From Mastigamoeba balamuthi (Eukaryota > Evosea > Mastigamoebida > Mastigamoebidae): DNA of 64,000 nucleotides. The translations under genes and the position numbers were made by a program. Every line of letters starts with the position of its first letter. Within the stretch, counting starts at the first letter, position 1. Shown one piece after another: positions 54,980 to 64,000 of the stretch. The DNA lies in contig CACRSC010000472.1 of assembly GCA_902651635.1 (NCBI GenBank), forward strand, positions 680,014 through 744,013. Direction: 5' to 3'. A model generated the notes under the pieces. That model saw only the letters and a list, made by a program, of their open reading frames with translations. It was not told the origin of the DNA and made no database searches.

Positions 54980-57900
54980 ATGTCCAACCTGGGCGTCTCG
55001 GAGCACGAGCCCATCGGAGGTCCCGCCGCGTCCCCCACCCGGCGCCCACCCGTGTCGCCTCACGTCGCATCTCGCCAGGCGTCCTGTCGCAGTCGCCGCC
55101 CGTCGCCCCGGGAGCCGTTATAGACGCGACGCCCATCCGCCCCCGCGCGGGCTCCGAGGGCACCGCCGGCGCGCTGATCCGCACTAGCGTCGACACGTTC
55201 CAGAACGCCGACGTCATCCGCGCGCGCGAGCGCATCAACCGCGAGGCCGCGTGCGCCGACGTCCGCACGATGCAGTTCCCCTGGATCGACGAGTACAAGG
55301 CGGTGCGCGGTGCCGCTCGGCTGGCCCAGTCACCCCCGCCTCTCAGTAGATTTCAGATTTTCTCCCCTCTGCCTCTGCCTCTGTTTCCTGATTCCGCTCT
55401 TTCGCCCCTGTACGGGCTGGGCGGTGTTTTTGCAGCTCAGGGCATATCAGTGATGTTCACTGATCTTGACCTGGAAATCAAGTATTGCTTCGCCCCCAAC
55501 TGCCGTGGCCGTCGCGAGGCTCCTCTCACCGTGCGGGACGCTGCAGACGCTGTCGATGTCGCGGGGGACCGCGGGCGAGAGGCTGGAGAGGGCCGTGCGG
55601 CTGCGGGACCTGCACCGCCGGTTCAACGAGAGCGCCTCGAAGCTGGCCAAGAAGCTCGTCTGCGAGATCAGGCTCCCCTCTGCAGACCGCACCCTCAAGC
55701 CCATCAACGCCGGCGGCATCGCTGGCGGCGAGAGTGCGCACGGGTCCCGCTGCCTCGCCCCGTCTCACGCCCATGGCGCCTGCCGCAGAGTACGCCGAGG
55801 ACGGCATCTACATGAAGTTTGCCAAGGACTGGCGCGGGCTCTACGGTGCGTCTGCGCGTGCAGAGGATGGCCTCGGGGGCTCCGGGGGGCCCCGGGGCTT
55901 CGGGGGGCTCAGCAGGCTCACTGGCCGTGCGCCCGGCTCGCAGGCGGCGACCAGTACTCGATGAAGGCGGCGGAGCTCGAGGTGCTGAGCATGCAGGAGG
56001 TCCTCAAGCTGGAGATCTCGGGCCTCTTCACGCCCCTGATGACGATGGTGCGCTGCTGGCTCGGCCTTGCTTGCCTCGGACCGGATTGCCCGGCTGACGC
56101 GCATCTGTGCCGCCTCTGTGCGCAGATTGACTACGCGGGGTTCAGGCTCATCGCAATGTCGCTGATACCCGTCGATAACACGACGCTCGGTCTGTCTCGC
56201 GCCCAAGTGGGACTCGCGCGGTCTGTGCCTCACTCTGCCTCTGCCGGCTGCAGTGTACGGGTCCAACGACGGGGCCAAGACGGTGATCAACAGCTGGTGC
56301 GCCCTCGTAGGGTTCTCGTGCCCGCGTGGCTGACCTCCACTGGCCTGCGCAGCGAGGAGTTCACTACGCTGGTTAAGGAGGCCGCGGAGAGGCTCAACCT
56401 CAAGGAGCACGTCGTGGGCCCCGATGGCGCCTACAGGATCCACACGCCCGCAGACATGGAGGTCCGCTGCTGCCACTCCCCGCCCACCACAACTGTGCTC
56501 GCTGCTCACCGCGAGGGCACGCACAGGGCCACAAGGGGTACGACGGCTGCTTCTACCTCGTCGACTCTGCGCGCCTGTTTCCCCCAGAGGCTCCGATCAG
56601 GTGACCGCCGCGGCGCCCTCCTGATCAGCCCGGACTGACGCATCGCAGGACCTCGCTGTTCATTCCAGAGGACAAGGATCTGCCCTGCCAGGGTCTCTTG
56701 CCTTTGCCGCGCCCCTATGCACTGTTCTCAGCGCTCGTTCTCTCCCGACAGAGAAGAAGCTCGACGCCGAGGCGTTTGATAAGCAGGACAAGCTCGAGGA
56801 CTACCTGCGCCGTGTGCTGGGAGACGACCTGCGGTGCTACGAGTGCGGCGTCGGCATCATGTGGTGCGTTGCCCATTGCCGTCCCTGCCGCTGATTCTGT
56901 GGGGCTTTTGACAGGTACGCGTGCTCGCCGGACAAGAACGAGAGGGCCTCTGCGCTGTGCAACCGCCTCATCACGGGCAACGCGCTGCTGCTCCGCCTGT
57001 GCGTGGCCACTGCCTGTCCAAGTGCTCCTCTGCGCCTAACGTGGGCTGCGCAGGAACAAGGCGAGCGTGCTGTACAACCTGCTGAGGCCCGAGCTTGTGC
57101 GCTCGAACCCCACGCCGCTGTGCAGCGACGCGTGGACAAAGTTCCAGAACGCGGACCCGAACAAGGACACGCACAACCGCGTGAGCAGCATGAGTCGCTG
57201 GCCCCCTCGGCTGACAGCAGCCACCCCGTGCAGGAGGTTGGCGAGGCCACTCTGCGCCTGCTGCAGGAGGTCATCCCCAACTTCGCCGAGGCCCTCAACA
57301 ACTACACCATCACGCCCGTCAGCCTCGAGGAGCTCACGCGCCTCATGCACGTCCACGGCATCAACCTGCGGTCCGTCGCCACACTCGCACCCCATCCTCC
57401 GAGCCTGAGCTGAGGCATCCGCGCGCAGGTTCCTGGGGCGCTTGCGCAAGGCCGTGGTGGTGCCGCACATCAGGTCGTTCCTGCTGACAGAGATGGTGGC
57501 CCGCGAGTGCAAGGTCTGCGTGCGGTCTCGCATGCGCACGATGGCCAGCGCCCCCGAGGCCGACCTGCAGTGCGTAGCCAGCCGAGAGTTCACCCTGTTA
57601 AAATGCGGCGATTGACCCGTTTGTGCTTCGTCGCGTGCCCGCAGCCGCGAGATTGTGGACTACTTCAACCTGCTGCTGGGGGAGAGCAAGGCGGGCACGC
57701 ACTACTGGCGCGTCACGCTCAAGACGCGCGTGCAGCTCAAGTACATCGACGCGCTGTCGCAGGACGAGGCCGTGCCCGACCACGACCTGCGCGACGACGT
57801 CCTGGTCAGCCCACTACGCCCTCCACCCCTTTGCCACACCGCCCCCGCACTGACACCGCGTGAGCGCAGCTGTTCTACATGTTCAACAGGCTGTGCAACA

Positions 57901-59241
57901 AGACCGGCGTCAAGTTCAAGCGGGGGGCCCAGAAGAGACTCTTTGGTACGCAGTGCGCCCCCATGTACGGTGTCGATGCTGACGACGCGCTCTTACCGCC
58001 CACAGAGTACCCATTCCTGTTCAAGACACCCAACCCCCTCTCGTACGCGGACCTGCAGGAGATACTGGCACGTCGTGCCCTCTAGTGTGTCCTCGCCCGT
58101 CATCGTTCTAACGCCGGACACTCCCCCACCCCCACGGACAGGTCGTGTACAAGAACGCGTCGCTGACGACGGTGGACGGGTTCATCGACCTGATCAAGGA
58201 GTCGGTGCACGAGGAGGAGCAACCGACGGAGCAGGTGCTTGTGCGTGTGGGCGACCAGCAGATCATGGCGTCGTTCAAGCTGATGAAGCAGCTCAAGCGC
58301 CACCGCCGCATCGAGGCGCTCGTGGGCGCCGACTCTGCCGAGGCCGTCGCGAGCTACTTCCAGTCGGCCGAGCGGTACCTCTCGTCGGGCAACCTGAGCC
58401 TCGCGCTCGAGGCGGGCATACGCGGCATGTCGTACGGCGAGGTCCTCTTCGGCCCGTTCAGCGACGTGGCCGTCAACGGGCTCATCATCGTCGGCAGGAT
58501 CTTCGAGAAGCAGGGCAACTACGGCCAGGCGCTCGAGAACTACATCAAGGCGCTCGAGGGCGTCCAGCGGCTGCACAAGCAGCACCCGCTCATCGGCAAG
58601 CTCAACGCCGCCATATACTTCTGCTGCGCCGCGCAGTCGGTCCCGCAGCAGCTCGCGGCGTCGGTGCCCGCGTCGTCGCCGCTGTCGCGCGTGGGCGGCG
58701 GCGACTCGGCCGCGACGTTCCTGCAGCAGGCTATCGAGGCCTACACGGCCATGTACGGCCACAACGCGGCTCTGCTGCTGATCCCGCTGCTGGGCCTCGA
58801 GCACAACGACCAGAGCTTCATCTCGGCGATACAGAGCACCATGCAGACGCTCGACTCGCACTCGCACTCGCCCATGCGCATCCAGCAGTTCTGGCCGCAC
58901 GAGACGCTGCGCAAGGTCAAGCGGCCCACAGGCGACGACCCGCAGTGCTACTCTGAGGGTGCCACCGACTGAACACAAACCCGGCTGCCCCGAGCTCATC
59001 AGGGGGGGCCCTTCGTGTGAGCAGAGGACGGGATGACGGGGCTGATCAAGCTGGGCAACAACATGGGCATCGACGACGACGTGCTGAAGCGGGGTGGCGT
59101 CAATAACGCCGAGAGGCGAGCGCAGATACTGGCGGCCCTGGCGGTGATTCGCAACGCGCTGACGCCGCCCAAGCAGCAGGAGCAGCCCGCTGCGGCGTCG
59201 CCGTCGCCGTCGGGCGCCAAGACGTCCAACTACTACTCGTA
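54980..59241 (+). CDS. CLU-domain (clustered mitochondria/eIF3p135-like) protein with helical repeats
   Basis: Large gene of at least 15 exons. After MSNLGVSEHEPIG and an N-terminal helical part (DVIRARERINREAACADVR), the CLU domain is clear: YAEDGIYMKFAKDWRGLYG, GDQYSMKAAELEVL, IDYAGFRLIAMSLIPVDNTT, VYGSNDGAKTVI, GHKGYDGCFYLVDSARLFPP, TITPVSLEELTRLMHVHGIN then LRFLGRLRK, and FLLTEMVARECK. The last long exon (about 58142-58958) holds tetratricopeptide-like helices (SYFQSAERYLSSGNLSLAL, FEKQGNYGQALENYIKALEG). A final exon at 59025-59241 joins in phase (YSE then EDGMTGLIKLGNNMG). CLU proteins bind mRNAs for mitochondrial proteins and affect organelle distribution. The N-terminal ubiquitin-like CLU_N part was not recognised. 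Several small exons between 55440 and 57900 are only approximately placed. Confidence 0.75.
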
Positions 59242-59476
59242 GGCCTTCTGGACTGAAGGGCTTCTGGCACAGCGCCCCGTGTGGCTGACCCCCTCTGGAT
59301 CCGCGCGCCTCGGCGGGCTAAGCGTGAACCATAACTCGTCTAGCACTATCCCTTGCTGTCGCCGGGTTGATTGACTTGGGCACATGGGAAGATTCTTTCT
59401 TTCTGTGGCGCAGTGGGTAAAAATAGCTCTCGACGTGTGTTGGCCCAGCCCCCGTTAGATTGTTACCAGCCCGACA

Positions 59477-60450
59477 ATGTCCAAGGTCCCCCAACCCTCG
59501 CCCAGCATTGATCCCGCCCTCGTTCGTGATCCTGTCGCTCACCCACCCTGGCGCAGAAACCGAGCATCTACGACAAGCTGACCGACGCCTCTAAGTACAC
59601 GGGGGCCCACAAGGAGCGGTTCGATACTGGTGGTCGTGGCAAAGGTCCGTATCTTGTTAAGATGCCGCCACGGAGCCGCATGCCCGTACTCAGTGCATTC
59701 GACCAGGCATCGAAGGCCGGGAGACGAGGCTGGAGAACTCTGGATTCGTTCAGGGGTACAAGGGAGGCGAAGCAACTCCCCCAGGCCTTGCTCCTGCCGG
59801 CACCACGTCCGCGCGCGGAGCCACAGCCTCTGGCTCGCGCCCCCACACGGTCGGGACATCGGCCAAGAAGGTACGCATATGCGATCCCTCGGCGTGCAGG
59901 GACTGGGGAGGGGCCTGCGAGTGTGGGATTGGGGGTGAGCCATTTTTAGTTTTCATGCTTATCGCATCGTTGGTAGCCGAGCAAGACGAGTATCTACGAC
60001 AAGCTGACGGACTCGAGCCAGTACACGGGAGCGCACAAGGAACGGTTCGATGGCTCAGGTGCTGATGCCTTTGGAGGTGTTGGGAACGAACTAACGACAG
60101 GTGGCGCCCCACGTACAGGCAAGGGCGTTGGCCTCGAGAAGGACAAGGTGTTCGTAAGCGAGACGGACGACGGGACCACTGGCGTCACCAAGCCAAAGGC
60201 GCAGGAGAAGTTCAACTTCAACGGCGGGGCGCCGCCGACCGCTGCGTCAAAGTCGCCCAAGACGCCTAGCAAGAAGAGCGCCGGCGGGGGGTCTATCTTC
60301 GACAAGCTGACGGACTCGTCCCAGTACACGGGAGCGCATAAGGAGAGGTTCGACAGCGACGGTCAGGGCAGGGGCAAGAGCGGTCGCACCGACAGCCGTA
60401 CGGACACGGGCTATGTTCAGGGCTTCAAGAACGCCAAGCACCTCGTCTAG
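59477..60450 (+). CDS. p25-alpha/TPPP-like repeat protein
   Basis: Begins with a 9-nt coding exon (59477-59485, ATGTCCAAG). The second exon reads [20 protein letters not shown] then RFDTGGRGK. The motif recurs twice: [20 protein letters not shown] near 59990-60055 and [19 protein letters not shown] near 60290-60350, the last followed by [13 protein letters not shown]. This is the C-terminal signature of the p25-alpha family (tubulin polymerisation promoting protein), which in protists is linked to flagella and stable microtubules. Normal family members have one copy plus an EF-hand-like core; here there are three signatures and no recognised core. Introns are GT-AG; the 44-nt one ending near 60100 has ACTAAC just before its AG. 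Confidence 0.75.
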
Positions 60451-60982
60451 TGGGCATACACATCAAGGCTGGCGTGACCTCTGTGCAGCAAATGCATGCT
60501 CCCACTTCCCTCATGGAACAAATGATACAACACAGCAATAACAGGGCAGTGGATCAGAGATATTTTTGTTGGTGTACTGACCAGATCATCATCCAATGCA
60601 AACGGGACACTGGTGTTTCCGCTAAAGCCAGTCGGCGTCGGCGGCTGTCGCCTAGAAAAGGCCAGGCGGTGTGAGGAGGTGAGAGTCGGTGGAGAATAGG
60701 CGAGATTGGGTATGACCTGGTTGCTTTTCCAGAAACCAAAAATCTCCGTGTTTACAGCGTTGGCATTCAGAATTTTAGTATGTGCGATAATCATTTTATC
60801 TCATTCTTCTCTATTTTGGAGATAAGTTCAATGCACTATGAGGAACTGTCTTATGTGAAGTTTACCACAGTTATTCTTGTGATAATTATCATGTACAATA
60901 ATAAGATACGTATGATGATAAAACAAGACAACAAAGAGAGCTACATCTTGGTTTTCTGAAGTGCCAGGTGAGAGACTTGCGA
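60451..60982. other. AT-rich intergenic region
   Basis: Noticeably AT-richer than the flanking genes, with TATCAT-type low-complexity sequence around 60780-60930. No gene, RNA or structured repeat recognised. It holds the 3' flank of the p25-alpha gene. Confidence 0.5.
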
Positions 60983-61285
60983 TCAAATAGAACAGGTGAT
61001 TTCGTGATCACAAAGAAATCTCAGGCTCACGACTGGCGGGTTCATACCGGCGACCTGGGGCAACCCCGGCCTCGCTTCTGCGTCCCCTGCAGACTCAATG
61101 TTGTTGCCTACCACGCAGCTCCATCTGCTCCCGCCTACGGTCATTCCCACTAGCTCACCCACGGCCCCCACGGAAATGACACCAAGCATGTAGCCAAGAA
61201 ATATATGTTGGAACCGGAACCATTGTGCCCACGGGACGGTCCCAGGCTGCCCACTGGCCTCGTTCTCGGCTACAGCTTCAGCCAA
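60983..61285 (-). CDS. Small hypothetical membrane protein
   Basis: A 100-codon frame starting MAEAVAENEASGQPGTVPWA, with a helix-forming hydrophobic segment (HIFLGYMLGVISVGAVGELV) and then a poorly convincing tail. It may be a real short gene, possibly spliced after GGSRWS, or chance. It lies just downstream of the NTPase gene on the same strand. Confidence 0.25.
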   Translation of the reverse strand: MAEAVAENEASGQPGTVPWAQWFRFQHIFLGYMLGVISVGAVGELVGMTVGGSRWSCVVGNNIESAGDAEARPGLPQVAGMNPPVVSLRFLCDHEITCSI

Positions 61286-61368
61286 AGCTGGGCATCGAAC
61301 TGGCCAGCCAATACTGCAGACAAATCAAGACTAGAATCATGGAAAGAAAACAGAGCGACGTTTGAGAT

Positions 61369-64000
61369 TTACTGGTTCTGTACCATAGCGACATATTTCG
61401 CAGCCCCATAGCTGGAAAAGGCGTTGGGCTCCATGAAAAACTGCGAGGCGTTGCTCTTGTCAATGAATACGCAGATGTCGTTGTCCCTGAAGAAGCTCCT
61501 CGGCGTGTTCGTTCCAACCGAGGGGAACAGGAAGTGGACACGCAGGCAACCATCGATCGGGGTCTGCTTGCGGTATCTGGAAAGAAACTCTCTGCGGATT
61601 TGGGTCATCTGTTCCTCTCTGCCGTCCTCTGTGTCCTTGCCCGCGTCCTCCCCGCCTTCCACTTCCTCCTCCTCCCCACCGTCCATCTTCTGTGCCTCAT
61701 GCTTCTCGGAGGCTATCATTCCGGGGGCGGAGCCGGGTGCGATGGGCGACACTCCGACGTCAGCGGCTCTGTTCTTGCAGTTGTTGCAGCGACACAGGGC
61801 CGTGCAGAAGTACACGTTCTTCATGCAGATGCAGTTGAGAGAAGTGCACTCTGTCTTCTGGCATCCACAGCCCTTGAAGCCCGGTGCTGGATCCGACAGC
61901 TGCTCATACGACCTCGTCCTCCTGGGTCTGCTCTGGGGGGGTGCCCCGGCCGCCTCCTCCACGTCCGCAGCTCGTTTCTGGCTTGCCCGTGTCGCACGGG
62001 GCGTTAAAGAGAAGCAGCCTGCAAACTTGGTCGACTCCCAGTCCGAATCGAGCTTCTCCGGTGGCACATTCTTGGCGTAGTGTGCCGACGACATTATCAG
62101 CGCGTGCGACTCATCCAGAAACAACAGGGCGTCCGCGCGCGTGAGGTAGTGCTCGATGAGCATGAGCGACGGCTGACGCTCCAGGATGAACTCCATGTCG
62201 TCGCGTGCGCTGCTGGGATAGCGCTCAACTGCGCGGAACCCGCCGGCTGTCGAGATCCGCTTCACATTGATCACACACGACGTGGCCCAGCTCGGAGCAG
62301 TGCCCGGTATCGCCTTGACAAAGGGCAGATCAGACACAGGCGTGCCGTTCCATCCGGCAAGCATTGCGCGGATGTAAAACTCCGTGTCGAGACCCAGCTG
62401 CGGCCCGTGAGGCCCCTTCAACGTAACGTTGCGGCTGATGCACTCCCACGCCGCCTCTGCCACGTCTTTGATGTCTGCCATTTCTGCAAGGCACTGCGCG
62501 GCGAAGAGCTCGTCCAGAACCCACGAGCAGCGAGAGTCTTCGGCCTGCTTCAGCGAGCATATGGCTGCGCTGACCAGGTCCGCGTCAGCGTCAAACGCAA
62601 TCTCGACGCAGCGCCTCGCATCCCCATCGCCTGACTGGGCCGGCGTGAGGAACCAGTTGTGCTGCAGGGTAACCAGCAACTCCTTCCGCAGGAACTTTAG
62701 TTTCAGAGCGGTATCGATTGTCTCCTTCAGCTGGTTCTTAGCGCGGCAGACGGCTGCTTTGATGGCGGTGTCGAGCCACTGTTGGTTCGTCTGGCCGGGC
62801 TTCTTGCCGCATTCGACGAGCTTGCAGAGGACACTGTACACCAGCCGGTAGCGGCAGCGCAGGATGGATGCCTGCTCCTGGCTCAGCTTGCATCCTGCCT
62901 TCTTCAGGTCGATCACCTTCCCGAGATCGCCCTCGGGGTCCGTGCACGATGGGAAGAAGGTCACCTTTGTGGTGCGCCCCTTGGCGACGTACGACGTGAC
63001 ATAGTCTGACAGGCACAGCGAGAACGCTGTTCCCATGACCACCACCACCATGCCCGTGCTCACCACCGCGTCGCACATCGGCTGCAGAATCGGACGGAGG
63101 AGAACCGCCTCTGCCTGGCGACCTTGTGCTTTGCACGTGTGCGAGAGGAAGACGTTGAGCTGGGCCATGGTCTGCGCCTCGTCGATGGCCAGCAGCGTGC
63201 ACTTGCGCAGGTCGTCGTTCACGCCTAGAGCCCCGAAAAACTTCTCGGCGGCGAGCTCCGCTGGAGCCAGCGCTTCGTAGGCAGCGGCGGTGGCTTCGTC
63301 GAGCTTAAAGTTCACCTGGAGCGCGAGGTAGAGCTTCTTGGTGAGGCGCTCCCCGAACATCTTGATGGCTTCGTCCAGCACCAGGAGCCTTGCGGCACAC
63401 TGGCGCAGCATGAACTGTTCGACGACCCTTCGCAGTATCGTGTCTTGGTGCCTCGTGCCGTCGGTTATCTCTGTCGGTGGCTGATCGATATTCCTCCCCG
63501 TCAACTGCGTGTAAGTGGCCACGACGGCTGATTCCATCTTCTGGAACATGGAAAAGAAGCAGTGGTCCATCTCGAAGGGGAGGCGCGCGGTGGCAGCGAC
63601 CATGTAGATCAGCCAGTGCTTGGCCCCGATGCTGAACACGCTGGCTGTCTTGCCAGCCCCCGACTTGGCTACCACCGGGAAGATCGACCCTTCTGAAGGC
63701 GCGCACTGCTCCAGCGCGCTGTCGACCAAGGTCTCGAGAGTCTTGCTGGTGTCGGTGCTCTCGGTGGCGCAACGGCCCTCGGACGCGCAGCCGATGAAGG
63801 GCAGCCTGAACTTCTGCTCGGCGCCTCCGCGGTACACAAACGACAGGCGCTCGTCTGCGTCATCTAGCCAGAAGTCGCCCAGCAGCCTCCTGAGCTCGTT
63901 CGTGCCGGGGTCCAGCTTGCTGAGATCGACCTTCTTCAGTTCGGCCCTGACGCTCTCCCCGCGCCTTCTGGACGACCCCTGCACGGCAGGGGGGGGGGGG
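61369..64000 (-). CDS. P-loop NTPase with CXC zinc domain, intronless (5' partial)
   Basis: A single uninterrupted frame of at least 870 codons that runs off the right edge; no ATG is seen near the start, so the N-terminus is missing. Walker A is VVAKSGAGKTASVFSIGAK (near 63640) and Walker B TLLAIDEAQTMAQLNVFLSH (near 63180), typical of STAND/AAA-like NTPases. A second DE-type motif, ADALLFLDESHALIMSS, is near 62120. Near 61880-61776 is a CXC (tesmin/LIN54) half-repeat: GCGCQKTECTSLNC, ICMKNVYFCTALCRCNNCKN. An acidic segment (GGEEEEVEGGEDAGKDTEDG) and a final domain (LRVHFLFPSVGTNTPRSFF) follow. The lack of introns in a 2.6-kb gene contrasts with all long neighbours and suggests a mobile or laterally acquired origin. 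CRN-like effectors share an NTPase plus extra domain plan, but identity is not established. Confidence 0.6.
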   Translation of the reverse strand, partial: PPPPAVQGSSRRRGESVRAELKKVDLSKLDPGTNELRRLLGDFWLDDADERLSFVYRGGAEQKFRLPFIGCASEGRCATESTDTSKTLETLVDSALEQCAPSEGSIFPVVAKSGAGKTASVFSIGAKHWLIYMVAATARLPFEMDHCFFSMFQKMESAVVATYTQLTGRNIDQPPTEITDGTRHQDTILRRVVEQFMLRQCAARLLVLDEAIKMFGERLTKKLYLALQVNFKLDEATAAAYEALAPAELAAEKFFGALGVNDDLRKCTLLAIDEAQTMAQLNVFLSHTCKAQGRQAEAVLLRPILQPMCDAVVSTGMVVVVMGTAFSLCLSDYVTSYVAKGRTTKVTFFPSCTDPEGDLGKVIDLKKAGCKLSQEQASILRCRYRLVYSVLCKLVECGKKPGQTNQQWLDTAIKAAVCRAKNQLKETIDTALKLKFLRKELLVTLQHNWFLTPAQSGDGDARRCVEIAFDADADLVSAAICSLKQAEDSRCSWVLDELFAAQCLAEMADIKDVAEAAWECISRNVTLKGPHGPQLGLDTEFYIRAMLAGWNGTPVSDLPFVKAIPGTAPSWATSCVINVKRISTAGGFRAVERYPSSARDDMEFILERQPSLMLIEHYLTRADALLFLDESHALIMSSAHYAKNVPPEKLDSDWESTKFAGCFSLTPRATRASQKRAADVEEAAGAPPQSRPRRTRSYEQLSDPAPGFKGCGCQKTECTSLNCICMKNVYFCTALCRCNNCKNRAADVGVSPIAPGSAPGMIASEKHEAQKMDGGEEEEVEGGEDAGKDTEDGREEQMTQIRREFLSRYRKQTPIDGCLRVHFLFPSVGTNTPRSFFRDNDICVFIDKSNASQFFMEPNAFSSYGAAKYVAMVQNQ
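63989..64000 (+). repeat. Homopolymer G run at the window end
   Basis: Twelve consecutive G bases close the window. Such a run is a common place for contigs to end or for sequence error, so the upstream part of the NTPase gene should be read with care. Confidence 0.8.

Overview
This window is nuclear DNA of a eukaryote with a compact, GC-rich genome and many short introns. Genes lie on both strands, are often only 50-250 bp apart, and are mostly split by introns of about 25-150 nt. An IFT46 gene and a p25-alpha/TPPP-like gene imply a flagellated cell. Two receptors with a kinase-cyclase-kinase layout, a bacterial-type lysine 6-aminotransferase and a possible CudA-like transcription factor suggest a flagellated amoebozoan; a Mastigamoeba-like organism would fit. 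The organism is inferred, not read from a marker gene.

Left part (0-19.4 kb): IFT46 (5' partial), lysine 6-aminotransferase, a hypothetical acidic protein, topoisomerase III-beta, an HAD hydrolase, a family-32-type glycosyltransferase, PrimPol, the telomerase/Cajal-body factor WRAP53, a secreted GPI-type protein with an inactivated trypsin domain and eight LNR (Notch-type) repeats, and WRAP73. Several are DNA or telomere maintenance genes (TOP3B, PrimPol, WRAP53), but nothing in the sequence links them functionally.

Centre (19.4-33.3 kb): a tandem pair of about 5-kb genes, each encoding signal peptide, periplasmic-binding-protein-like ectodomain, transmembrane helix, TKL kinase, class III cyclase with adenylyl-type residues, and a second TKL kinase. 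A polytopic U-box protein and an EF-hand protein follow.

Mobile island (33.8-40.7 kb): AT-richer sequence with a decayed Ty3/gypsy pol, a long foldback palindrome, and a PIF/Harbinger-like DNA transposon bounded by 32-bp terminal inverted repeats. The transposon carries a broken DNA-binding gene and a broken transposase, plus a duplicated segment joined at an N that looks like an assembly seam. About 120-bp direct repeats flank the island.

Right part (41-64 kb): an IFI6/IFI27-like protein, an SGNH hydrolase, an unknown protein, a possible CudA-like transcription factor, site-2 protease, an IQ-motif repeat protein, an LRR protein, a small helical-repeat protein, a CDC25 phosphatase, adenylate kinase, a CLU-domain protein, the p25-alpha repeat protein and, at the edge, an intronless NTPase-CXC protein (5' partial).

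A genome-wide oddity stands out. Reconstructing exons by homology and phase requires at least nine GC-AG introns, several starting GCAC, far above the roughly one per cent usual in eukaryotes. Several introns are only 26-35 nt. All exon boundaries were assigned by eye and need transcript data.
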